The position numbers and the translations under genes are program-made. Of a stretch of 9,367 bases of DNA, positions 1 to 5,845 are shown piece by piece (the stretch's first letter is position 1; each line of letters opens with the position of its first letter). Below the pieces are notes generated by a model. That model made no database searches and was not told where the DNA came from. It worked only from the letters and a program-made list of their open reading frames with translations. Source of the DNA: a bacterium (GTDB lineage: Bacteria > Actinomycetota > Thermoleophilia > Solirubrobacterales > 70-9); assembly GCA_002919115.1 (NCBI GenBank), contig PKER01000276.1, positions 1 through 9,367 of the forward strand, read 5' to 3'.

Positions 1-18
1 AGCCCACGTCGCCGCCTT

Positions 19-40
19 CCGGCACCCAGGGCTTTGCCGG
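19..40. repeat. Small hairpin at the left edge
   Basis: The arms CCGGCA (19-24) and TGCCGG (35-40) pair perfectly around a 10-nt loop. It may be the end of a transcript entering from the left, but no T-run follows and the upstream gene is outside the window. It is the first of three successive hairpins in the gene-free stretch 1-180, and its loop contains CCAGGGCT, which recurs in the next two. Confidence 0.35.
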
Positions 41-47
41 AGCGCAA

Positions 48-117
48 CGCCCCGCACCGCAACGTTCAGCCGTGGTCGTCGAAATCCGAAGGCCAGGGCT
101 GAACGATCCGCGGGGCG
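48..117. repeat. Nested inverted repeat (REP-like unit A)
   Basis: An inner stem of CGTTCAGCC (63-71) with GGCTGAACG (97-105) is extended, after one mismatch, by 73-77 pairing with 91-95. The loop is 78-90. An outer stem of CGCCCCGC (48-55) with GCGGGGCG (110-117) encloses it. The left arm region 63-81 matches the reverse complement of unit B (149-167) at all but one base, so the two units belong to one repeat family. It resembles REP/BIME-type intergenic palindromes; a structured RNA is an alternative. I cannot count genome copies from here. Confidence 0.6.
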
Positions 118-126
118 CCTCCGACT

Positions 127-167
127 TTCAGCCCTCGTGTTCGAAAAACGACGACCAGGGCTGAACG
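127..167. repeat. Long imperfect hairpin (REP-like unit B)
   Basis: TTCAGCCCT (127-135) pairs with AGGGCTGAA (157-165). The pairing continues inward with short mismatched steps (137-138 with 154-155, 141-143 with 149-151) to a five-A loop at 144-148. It shares the direct 13-mer CCAGGGCTGAACG with unit A (93-105 and 155-167). It lies just upstream of the glpD promoter, so it could end an upstream transcript or be a dispersed palindrome. Nothing indicates coding here. Confidence 0.6.
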
Positions 168-195
168 GGGTGTTTGGGGGGTTTCGATGCGGTCA

Positions 196-216
196 GCAGA
201 CGTCAGACGTATAATG
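196..216 (+). promoter_or_regulatory. Operator copy 1 overlapping the glpD promoter
   Basis: The three heptads are GCAGACG, then TCAGACG, then TATAATG. They match the shared TCWGACG pattern of the three other operators in the window, with the third heptad replaced by a -10 box. A dyad AGACG (198-202) with CGTAT (208-212) is visible with one mismatch. A bound regulator would cover the -10 element directly. The GntR protein at 5846-6586 is the likely ligand-responsive binder (inference). Confidence 0.7.
210..215 (+). promoter_or_regulatory. glpD -10 box (perfect TATAAT)
   Basis: A perfect TATAAT lies inside operator copy 1. No convincing -35 hexamer is present 16-19 bases upstream. Transcription would begin near 222-223, where a GTG codon in the glpD frame lies, implying a leaderless or nearly leaderless mRNA. 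The in-frame ATGs at 187 and 214 would then lie outside the transcript. Confidence 0.6.
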
Positions 217-222
217 ACTCGC

Positions 223-1959
223 GTGAGCCCCATGAACGACGACCAGGGCGCGCCCGTCCGGCTCGACCTCGCCTACCGCTCCGCGGCGCTCGAGGCGGCG
301 AGCTCCGAGGGCGTGGACCTGCTGGTGATCGGCGGCGGCGTGGTCGGCGCGGGCGCCGCGCTCGACGCCGCGACCCGCGGCCTGCGCGTGGCCCTGGTAG
401 AGGCCGGCGACTGGGGTGGCGGGACGTCGAGCCGTTCCTCGCGGCTCATCCACGGCGGCATCCGCTACCTCGAGCAGATGGACTTCGCGCTGGTGCGCGA
501 GGCGCTCGTGGAGCAGGGCCTGCTGCTCCGCAGGCTGGCCCCGCACCTGGTGCGCCCCGTGCGGTTCCTCTACCCGGTCCAGCGCGGCCTTCCCGAACGG
601 CTTTACGTGGGCACGGGCATGGCCATGTACGACGCGTTCCGGTTCACGCGCGGCCGGCGCCTGCCGCTGCCGCCGCACAAGCACCTCGGCCGCGCCGAGG
701 TGCTCCGCGAGATGCCCGGGCTCGACCCGGGCGCGGTGCGGGGCGGGCTCGCCTACTACGACGGCCAGGTCGACGACGCGCGCCTGGTCGTCACCCTGGC
801 GCGCACGGCGGCGGCGCTCGGCGCGCGCGTGATCTCGCGCGCGCGGGTGGTCGATCTCCTGCGCTCGGGCGGCTGGGTAGCCGGCGCGCGCGTGCGCGAC
901 GAGCTCACCGGCGAGGAGCGCGAGATCCGCGCGCGGGCCGTCGTCAACGCGACCGGCGTGTGGACGGCGCAGATGCAGGCGCTCAGCCCCGCCAGGCCGA
1001 CGCTGCGGGTGACGATGTCCAAGGGCGTCCACCTCCTGGTCGACCGCGACCGGATCGACGCCAGCATGGGGCTGCTCCTGCGCACCGACCGCAGCGTCCT
1101 GTTCGTGATCCCGTGGGGGCGGCGCTGGCTGATCGGGACGACCGACACGCCCTACACCGGCGACCCGGCGCACCCGACCGTGGACTCCGAGGACGTCTCG
1201 TACCTGCTCGACAACGTGAACCGGGTGCTGGCGCGGCCGCTGCGCCGCGAGGACATCCTCGGCGTGTATGCCGGGCTGCGGCCGCTGGTCGCCGCGGGCG
1301 ACGGCGGCCCGACCACGAAGCTCAGCCGCGAGCACGTCGTGGAGACCCTCGAGCCCGGCTTCACGATGATCGCGGGCGGCAAGCTCACCACCTACCGCGT
1401 GATGGCGCGCGACGTGGTCGACGCGGCGCTCGCCGACGCCTCGGTTGCGGCGCCGCCGTCCAGGACGGCCGAGGTCCCGCTGGTCGGCGCGAGACGCTGG
1501 CGCGCGGCGCGCGAGCTCGCCTACGAGCTCTGCCGGCCCGCGGGCCTCGCGGACGACGCGACCGAGCGGCTTCTGTGGCGCTACGGCGACCGCCTGCTCG
1601 ACCTCTTGCACCTGATCGACGCCGATGCCGAGCTCGGCGAGCCCGTGGCGGACGGCCACGACGCCCTGCTCGCCGAGGCGCGCTACGCGGTCGAGGCCGA
1701 GGGGGCGCTCACCCTCGAGGACGTCCTCACGCGCCGCCTGCGCCTCACAGGCGAGGTCGACGACCTCTCCGAGGAGCACCTCGAGCGCGTTGCCGCCGTG
1801 GTCGGAGAGCCGCTCGGCTGGAGCGAGGAGCGGCGCCGCGAGGAGGTCTCCGCCTACCTGGCCGAGCGGGCGCGCGAGCGCGAGGGGGCCGGCCTGCCGC
1901 CGAGCGCGGGGGAGGGCGCGCCGGACGGCCGCGCCGTCGTCGGCGGCCGCCAGGCCTGA
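223..1959 (+). CDS. glpD: Aerobic glycerol-3-phosphate dehydrogenase, FAD-dependent (GlpD family)
   Basis: The enzyme oxidises sn-glycerol 3-phosphate to dihydroxyacetone phosphate, passing electrons through FAD to the membrane quinone pool. Counting from the ATG at 232, the N-terminal Rossmann motif is GGGVVG (34-39), followed by the family signature TSSRSSRLIHGG (65-76), YDGQVDDARL (176-185), IPWGRRWLIGTTDTPY (293-308), GVYAGLRPL (344-352) and GGKLTTYR (382-389). A C-terminal DAO_C-type helical domain spans about 415-550. The length of about 575 aa suits the longer actinobacterial GlpD forms. I chose GTG 223 because the TATAAT at 210-215 puts the 5' end of the mRNA there and no Shine-Dalgarno is seen; ATG 232 is the close alternative. 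It is alone in its transcription unit. Related enzymes such as EryB oxidise other polyol phosphates, so in this cluster the substrate might not be glycerol 3-phosphate. Confidence 0.88.
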   Translation: MSPMNDDQGAPVRLDLAYRSAALEAASSEGVDLLVIGGGVVGAGAALDAATRGLRVALVEAGDWGGGTSSRSSRLIHGGIRYLEQMDFALVREALVEQGLLLRRLAPHLVRPVRFLYPVQRGLPERLYVGTGMAMYDAFRFTRGRRLPLPPHKHLGRAEVLREMPGLDPGAVRGGLAYYDGQVDDARLVVTLARTAAALGARVISRARVVDLLRSGGWVAGARVRDELTGEEREIRARAVVNATGVWTAQMQALSPARPTLRVTMSKGVHLLVDRDRIDASMGLLLRTDRSVLFVIPWGRRWLIGTTDTPYTGDPAHPTVDSEDVSYLLDNVNRVLARPLRREDILGVYAGLRPLVAAGDGGPTTKLSREHVVETLEPGFTMIAGGKLTTYRVMARDVVDAALADASVAAPPSRTAEVPLVGARRWRAARELAYELCRPAGLADDATERLLWRYGDRLLDLLHLIDADAELGEPVADGHDALLAEARYAVEAEGALTLEDVLTRRLRLTGEVDDLSEEHLERVAAVVGEPLGWSEERRREEVSAYLAERAREREGAGLPPSAGEGAPDGRAVVGGRQA

Positions 1960-1973
1960 AAGGCGCGAACCAC

Positions 1974-2002
1974 TTGACACATCCGCAACCTTCTACTACC
2001 GT
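1974..2002 (+). promoter_or_regulatory. Promoter of the permease unit
   Basis: A perfect -35 TTGACA (1974-1979) is followed after 17 bases by TACCGT (1997-2002), which keeps the key T, A and final T of a -10 box. The start would fall around 2009-2010, just before operator copy 2. The promoter begins 14 bases after the glpD stop codon. Confidence 0.65.
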
Positions 2003-2012
2003 CGCCTAATCA

Positions 2013-2033
2013 TCAGACGCCTGACGTCTAACG
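2013..2033 (+). promoter_or_regulatory. Operator copy 2, downstream of the permease promoter
   Basis: The heptads TCAGACG, then CCTGACG, then TCTAACG follow the predicted start of transcription, a roadblock position typical of a repressor. The dyad AGACG (2015-2019) with CGTCT (2025-2029) is perfect around a 5-base centre. A fourth, degenerate heptad CCCGACC follows at 2034-2040. Confidence 0.8.
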
Positions 2034-2057
2034 CCCGACCAGGAACGAACGTCGGGC
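2033..2057 (+). promoter_or_regulatory. Hairpin in the permease 5' leader
   Basis: GCCCGAC (2033-2039) and GTCGGGC (2051-2057) form a perfect 7-bp stem with an 11-nt loop. TTTT follows at 2062-2065 and the Shine-Dalgarno at 2068-2075. It could be a weak attenuator, an mRNA-stabilising stem, or chance in GC-rich DNA. No alternative pairing partner is obvious and it matches no riboswitch I know. Confidence 0.35.
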
Positions 2058-2067
2058 AAGGTTTTAC

Positions 2068-2075
2068 GGAGGAGG
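2068..2075 (+). promoter_or_regulatory. Ribosome binding site fixing the TTG start of the permease
   Basis: GGAGGAGG lies 7 bases before the TTG at 2083. No ATG or GTG in this frame is close enough to compete, so this strong site decides the unusual TTG start. Confidence 0.8.
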
Positions 2076-2082
2076 CGCTCGA

Positions 2083-3513
2083 TTGCAGACGACTCACACC
2101 ACAGCTCCGACAGCCCAAGCGGGGGTCGGTGAGGAGCTGGCAAAGAAGAAGCTCACCAAGGTGGCGGGCCCGATCCTCCTGTGGGGGATCGGCGTCGGCG
2201 CGGTCATCTCCGGTGACTACTACGGGTGGAACGCAGGCCTCGGCCTGACCGGCTACTGGGGGTACCTGGTCGCCATCGGGATCATGGGCCTGCTGTACGC
2301 CGGCCTCTCGGCGGTGATCGGCGAGCTCAGCGCCGCGATCCCGCACTCGGGTGGCGCTTACGCGTTCGTGCGCACCGCAATGGGACGAGTCTGGGCCGCG
2401 CTCGCGGGGGTGAGCGTGCTTCTGGAGTTCGTCTTCGCGCCGGTCGCCGTCGCGCTCACCATCGGTGCCTACGTCCAGGTGCTGATCCCCGAGATCCCGA
2501 TCCTGGTCAGCGCGGCCGCGCTGTACATCGGCTCGGTCGGGGTCCACTTGATGGGCGCGGGCAACTCGCTTCGGTTCGAGCTCGTGTTCACGCTCATCGC
2601 GCTCGTCGGCCTGGCCGTGTTCTGCATCGTCGGGATCCCCGAGATCTCGGTCGACAACCTGAACGCGTACTCCGACGGCGCGCTGTTCCCCGACGGCATC
2701 AGCGGCCTGTGGGCGACCCTGCCGCTCGCCGCGTGGTTCTTCTTCGCCATCGAGAGCCTGCCGATGGCGGCCGAGGAGACGCGCGACCCGAAGCGCGACA
2801 TGCCGCGGGCGCTCGTGCTCTCGTGGATCACGCTGGCGGTCATCGGCGTCGCCACGCTGACGGTCGCGGCCGGCGTGGGCGGCTCGGACCTGCCCGACGC
2901 GGCGGCCCCGCTGACGGTCGCGCTCGAGAACGTGCTCGGCGACCACGGCTGGATCGTCCCGGTGGTCGCGCTGTTCGCGATCGCCGCCCTGGTCGCGAGC
3001 TTCCACGCGATCGTCCTGGGCTTCTCGCGGCAGGCCTTCGCGCTCTCGCGCGCGGGGTACCTGCCGGAGTGGCTCTCGCGGCTCAACAAGCACCGCGTCC
3101 CGACGTGGGGCCTGATCGCGCCGGCGATCTTCGGCTACGTCCTGGTCATCCTCGGCCACGCGGTGATCGCCGACGCGGTGCCGGTCCTGGTCACGCTGTC
3201 GGTGTTCGTGGCCGCCGTCTCGTACATGCTGATGATGGTCGCGGCGCTGATCCTGCGGGCCAAGCGCCCCGACCTGGAGCGCTCGTACAAGGCGCCGGGC
3301 GGCCGGGTCACGATGGTGATCTCGTTCCTGCTCGCCGCGCTGCTGATCCCCGCGGGCACGTTCGACTACCCGCTGGCGATCGTGATCGGCGTCGTGGTGT
3401 TCGCCGCCTTCCTGGCGTACTACTTCGCCGTCGCGCGCAACCGCGTGGGCGACCTGAGCGCCGAGGACGAGCTGGCGATCGTCGAGGCCGCGGAAGCGGA
3501 GCTCGCGCACTAG
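2083..3513 (+). CDS. APC-superfamily permease, ethanolamine-permease-like
   Basis: This is a 476-aa cytoplasmic-membrane transporter with about 12 hydrophobic segments and a short soluble N terminus. The first membrane segment carries GVGAVISGDYYGWNAGL (37-53), a form I associate with the ethanolamine permease (Eat) group of the amino acid-polyamine-organocation superfamily. Other family marks are GELSAAIPHSGGAYAF (80-95), the EETRDPKRDMPRA loop (231-243) and SRQAFALSRAGYLPEWL (315-331). The likely substrate is a small amine or amino alcohol taken up by proton symport, but specificity cannot be read from sequence. It has its own promoter and operator copy 2 and is followed by a hairpin terminator. 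An amine permease is unexpected among polyol-phosphate enzymes. Confidence 0.82.
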   Translation: MQTTHTTAPTAQAGVGEELAKKKLTKVAGPILLWGIGVGAVISGDYYGWNAGLGLTGYWGYLVAIGIMGLLYAGLSAVIGELSAAIPHSGGAYAFVRTAMGRVWAALAGVSVLLEFVFAPVAVALTIGAYVQVLIPEIPILVSAAALYIGSVGVHLMGAGNSLRFELVFTLIALVGLAVFCIVGIPEISVDNLNAYSDGALFPDGISGLWATLPLAAWFFFAIESLPMAAEETRDPKRDMPRALVLSWITLAVIGVATLTVAAGVGGSDLPDAAAPLTVALENVLGDHGWIVPVVALFAIAALVASFHAIVLGFSRQAFALSRAGYLPEWLSRLNKHRVPTWGLIAPAIFGYVLVILGHAVIADAVPVLVTLSVFVAAVSYMLMMVAALILRAKRPDLERSYKAPGGRVTMVISFLLAALLIPAGTFDYPLAIVIGVVVFAAFLAYYFAVARNRVGDLSAEDELAIVEAAEAELAH

Positions 3514-3531
3514 AGGTCACGGTGTGGGTTC

Positions 3532-3561
3532 GAGGGCGGCGCCACGGACGGCGCCGCCCTC
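3532..3561 (+). terminator. Perfect GC-rich hairpin after the permease
   Basis: GAGGGCGGCGCC (3532-3543) and GGCGCCGCCCTC (3550-3561) form a perfect 12-bp stem with a 6-nt loop, starting 18 bases after the permease stop. No U-tract follows, as is common for actinobacterial terminators. The HAD gene starts 18 bases downstream and no promoter is visible between them, so partial termination that lowers HAD expression is plausible. Confidence 0.7.
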
Positions 3562-3579
3562 ACGCTTGCGGGACGACGG

Positions 3580-4257
3580 ATGACGACTGAGGCGGAAATC
3601 ACGACCCTCGCGGAGCCGGCGGCCGTCCTGTGGGACCTGGACGGGACGCTGGTCGACTCCGAGCGGCTGTGGCGGGAGGCCGAGTTCGAGTTCCTCGAGA
3701 GCAAGGGGCTCCCGTGGAGCCACGAGGCGGGCAAGCGGCTCGTCGGCGGGAGCCTGGACATCGCAAGCGACGTGATCGCCGAGGTGACCGGCGTGCGCTT
3801 CACCGTCGAGGAGCTCAAGGAGGGGCTCATGGGGATCTTCTTCCGCAAGCTGACCGAGGGGATCCCCTGGGCGCCGGGCGCCCTCGACCTGGTGAGCGCG
3901 GTCGCCGCCGCGGGCGCGCCCCAGGCGCTGGTCACCTCCTCGGAGCGCGAGGTGGCCGAGCTCGTGGCGGAGGCCGCGGGCGGCCGCTTCGCCGCGATCG
4001 TCTCGCGCGGCGACGTCGACAGGCCGAAGCCCGACCCCGAGCCCTACCGGCGGGCGGTCGGGCTGCTCGGCCTGGACGCGGGCGAGTGCCTGGCGTTCGA
4101 GGACTCGCGCGCCGGGGTCACCTCCGCCGCGGGGGCGGGCGTGCGCGTCGTCGCGGTGGGGGCCGAGCACCCGGGGGCGTTCGCGAGCGTCCCGGCGCTC
4201 GACCGCCTCGAGGTGCGCCCCGCCGCGGGCGTGCCGTCCCTAGTCATCAGACGTTAG
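3580..4257 (+). CDS. HAD-superfamily phosphatase/phosphomutase (beta-PGM-like)
   Basis: This 225-aa soluble protein is predicted to hydrolyse a small phosphorylated metabolite or sugar phosphate. The four HAD motifs are clear: the DLDGT box with nucleophile D19 and acid D21, motif II LVTSSE around T119-S120, motif III lysine K150 in RPKPDP, and motif IV AFEDSRAG with E174-D175. The helical cap lies between motifs I and II, about residues 25-95 (C1 type). The family includes beta-phosphoglucomutase, deoxyglucose-6-phosphatase and polyol phosphatases, so the substrate is open. The start has only a weak Shine-Dalgarno (GGGA near 3570-3573). It probably depends on read-through past the hairpin from the permease promoter. 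Its last four codons (Val-Ile-Arg-Arg) and stop overlap operator copy 3. Confidence 0.85.
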   Translation: MTTEAEITTLAEPAAVLWDLDGTLVDSERLWREAEFEFLESKGLPWSHEAGKRLVGGSLDIASDVIAEVTGVRFTVEELKEGLMGIFFRKLTEGIPWAPGALDLVSAVAAAGAPQALVTSSEREVAELVAEAAGGRFAAIVSRGDVDRPKPDPEPYRRAVGLLGLDAGECLAFEDSRAGVTSAAGAGVRVVAVGAEHPGAFASVPALDRLEVRPAAGVPSLVIRR

Positions 4258-4267
4258 ACTTCTGACG
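4247..4267 (+). promoter_or_regulatory. Operator copy 3, embedded in the end of the HAD gene
   Basis: The heptads are TCAGACG, then TTAGACT, then TCTGACG. The first heptad is inside the last codons of the upstream gene, the second contains its TAG stop (4255-4257), and the third ends one base before the next start codon at 4269. It would control the HAD-IIA, TIM-barrel and gntR genes, giving autoregulation of the regulator. Confidence 0.75.
4255..4260 (+). promoter_or_regulatory. Candidate -10 box TAGACT for a leaderless HAD-IIA mRNA
   Basis: TAGACT matches TATAAT at four of six positions including the key T, A and final T. It lies 8 bases before the ATG at 4269. No good -35 is visible. Because no Shine-Dalgarno precedes 4269, an mRNA starting at or next to this ATG would explain translation. 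Read-through from the previous gene remains possible. Confidence 0.4.
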
Positions 4268-4268
4268 T

Positions 4269-5093
4269 ATGAAGTCCACGGCTCTCGACCGAGCGGCTGC
4301 GGTGCCGCTCTACCGCGGCTACGCGTTCGACCTCGACGGGACGCTCTATCTGGGCGAGGCGCCGATCCCGGGCGCGCCCGAGGCGGTCGAGCGCCTGCGC
4401 GAGCTGGGCGCGCGGGTCGTGTTCGTCACCAACAAGCCGCTGGAGACGAACGCTGACTACGCGGCGAAGCTCACGCGCCTGGGGATCCCGGCGAGCCCGG
4501 AGGACGTGGTCTCGTCGATCGACGCGCTGCTGCTCTACCTGCGCGACCGGCACGAGGGCCGCCGCCTGCTGCCGGTGGCGGAGCCGGTGGTGGTCGAGGC
4601 GCTGCGCGGGGCGGGCTTCGAGGTGAGCGACGACCCCGACGGCGCGGAGGTCGTGGTCGTCTCGTTCGACCGGACCTTCGACTACGACAAGCTGCTGCGC
4701 GCCTACCAGGCGGTCCGGGCGGGCGCGGTGATCGTCGCCACCAACCCGGACCCGTACTGCCCCACCCCGGACGGGGGGCTGCCGGACTGCGCCGCGATGC
4801 TCGCCGCGATCGAGGCGTGCACGGGCGCGCGCGCCGAGGCCGTGGTCGGCAAGCCGAGCCGTCACATGGCGGCCGCCTTCCTCGACCGCCTCGGCGTCGA
4901 GCCGCACGAGGCGGCGATGGTCGGCGACCGCCTGCGGACCGACGTGCTCATGGGCCTCGAGGCGGGCATGGCGGCGGTGCTCGTCCTCTCGGGCGCGACC
5001 AGCCGCGACGCGATCGCCGGCGCCGGCATCGAGCCGACGCACGTGGTCGCCGACGTCACCCACCTCGTCCCGCCCGCGGAGCGAGGTTCCTGA
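4269..5093 (+). CDS. HAD-IIA family phosphatase (NagD/AraL-like)
   Basis: This 274-aa cytosolic phosphatase is likely directed at sugar or polyol phosphates. Motif I is FDLDGTLYLGE with D21 and D23, motif II is VFVTNK with T54-N55, motif III is GKPS with K195, and motif IV is MVGDRLRTD with D220 and D225. The large C2 cap between motifs II and III (about 75-185, including TNPDPYCPTPDGGLPD) identifies subfamily IIA, which holds NagD, phosphoglycolate phosphatases and AraL. No Shine-Dalgarno is seen before the ATG, which abuts operator copy 3, so the mRNA may be leaderless. AraL sits beside AraM in Bacillus subtilis, and an AraM relative is encoded later in this window, which supports a shared pathway. 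Confidence 0.87.
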   Translation: MKSTALDRAAAVPLYRGYAFDLDGTLYLGEAPIPGAPEAVERLRELGARVVFVTNKPLETNADYAAKLTRLGIPASPEDVVSSIDALLLYLRDRHEGRRLLPVAEPVVVEALRGAGFEVSDDPDGAEVVVVSFDRTFDYDKLLRAYQAVRAGAVIVATNPDPYCPTPDGGLPDCAAMLAAIEACTGARAEAVVGKPSRHMAAAFLDRLGVEPHEAAMVGDRLRTDVLMGLEAGMAAVLVLSGATSRDAIAGAGIEPTHVVADVTHLVPPAERGS

Positions 5094-5114
5094 CCAACGA
5101 AGGAGGACACCCGG

Positions 5115-5804
5115 ATGTCGGAATTCATCTTCATGCTCACCCACCACGACCGCACGGTGGACAACGCGCTGGAGGTGCTCGAGCAGGTCAAGGACACCGG
5201 CCTGCGGCACATCGGCTTCAAGGACGTGGGCGCCTCGCCCGAGCGCCAGCGGGAGCTCACCGAGGCGGCGCACGAGGCGGGCATGACCGTCTACCTCGAG
5301 GTCGTCTCGGTGGCCGCCGAGGACGAGCTGCGCTCGGTCGAGGCGGCGATCAACGCCGGCGTGGACTGGATCGTCGGCGGCAAGTACGTCGACCAGGCGC
5401 TGGAGCGCCTCGAGGGCACCGGGATCAAGTTCGCGCCCTTCCCCGGCACGGTGGTCGGCCACCCGAGCGTGCTGGAGGGCACCGTCGAGGAGATCGCGTC
5501 GCACGCGCGCGAGCTCACCGCGCGCGAGGGCGTCGCCGGGGTGGACCTGCTCGCCTACCGGCACAAGACCGAGGACCCGCTCGAGATCGTCCGGGCCGTG
5601 GTCGATGCCGCCGACGGCCCGGTGATCGTCGCCGGCTCGATCGCCTCGCCGGAGCAGATCGTGGCCGTCACCGAGGCGGGCGCCTGGGGATTCACGATCG
5701 GCGGCGCGGTGTTCGAGGGCGCCCTGCCGGGCGAAAGGGACGTGGTCTCGCAGGTGCGGACGGCGCTGGCCGCCGCTCGCGGGGAGGTCCCCTCGCGCGC
5801 ATAA
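5115..5804 (+). CDS. Phosphate-binding TIM-barrel protein of unknown reaction
   Basis: This is a 229-aa protein with alternating strand and helix periods of a compact (beta/alpha)8 barrel. The C-terminal segments IVAGSIASPEQI (171-182) and WGFTIGGAVFEG (191-202) look like the two phosphate-binding turns of ribulose-phosphate-binding barrels such as HisA, HisF and NanE. Candidate polar residues at the barrel mouth are H10-H11 near the first strand, K36-D37, E62, K90, P108-P110 and H150-K151. I do not recognise a named enzyme; a sugar-phosphate epimerase, isomerase or aldolase fits the context best. A strong AGGAGG (5101-5106) precedes the ATG by 8 bases, and the gene starts 21 bases after the HAD-IIA stop, so the two are cotranscribed. 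No signal peptide or membrane segment is seen. Confidence 0.7.
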   Translation: MSEFIFMLTHHDRTVDNALEVLEQVKDTGLRHIGFKDVGASPERQRELTEAAHEAGMTVYLEVVSVAAEDELRSVEAAINAGVDWIVGGKYVDQALERLEGTGIKFAPFPGTVVGHPSVLEGTVEEIASHARELTAREGVAGVDLLAYRHKTEDPLEIVRAVVDAADGPVIVAGSIASPEQIVAVTEAGAWGFTIGGAVFEGALPGERDVVSQVRTALAAARGEVPSRA

Positions 5805-5845
5805 GATGTGGGGCGCCTCTGGCCTTTGGAGGAGTCCCCGGACCG

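Noticed and set aside
63..167. CRISPR array from the repeated CCAGGGCTGAACG.
   Set aside because: There are only two copies, with inverted partners and no regular repeat-spacer structure; palindromic REP-like units explain it better.
1..213. An open + strand frame from the left edge to the TAA at 211-213.
   Set aside because: It reads through the palindromic repeats and the promoter, has no recognisable protein content, and openness over 70 codons is uninformative at this GC content.
187..222. Upstream starts for glpD (ATG 187, ATG 214).
   Set aside because: They overlap or precede the perfect -10 box at 210-215 and lack a Shine-Dalgarno; homology to GlpD begins only after 232.
174..2009. 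A 611-codon + strand frame overlapping glpD in another frame.
   Set aside because: It is extremely Arg/Ala/Gly-rich with no domains, a frame shadow of glpD.
1996..3510. A 504-codon reading frame on the - strand opposite the permease.
   Set aside because: Its translation is dominated by Arg, Asp, Gln and His, typical of an antisense shadow in high-GC DNA, and the + strand has an unambiguous permease.
4254..5564. A 436-codon - strand frame opposite the HAD-IIA and TIM-barrel genes.
   Set aside because: It has low-complexity Arg/His/Ala-rich translation, spans the junction of two well-supported + strand genes, and has no family motifs.
5802..5807. TAAGAT as an independent gntR promoter.
   Set aside because: It has no matching -35, overlaps the TIM-barrel stop codon, and no operator copy is nearby; operon transcription is the simpler explanation.
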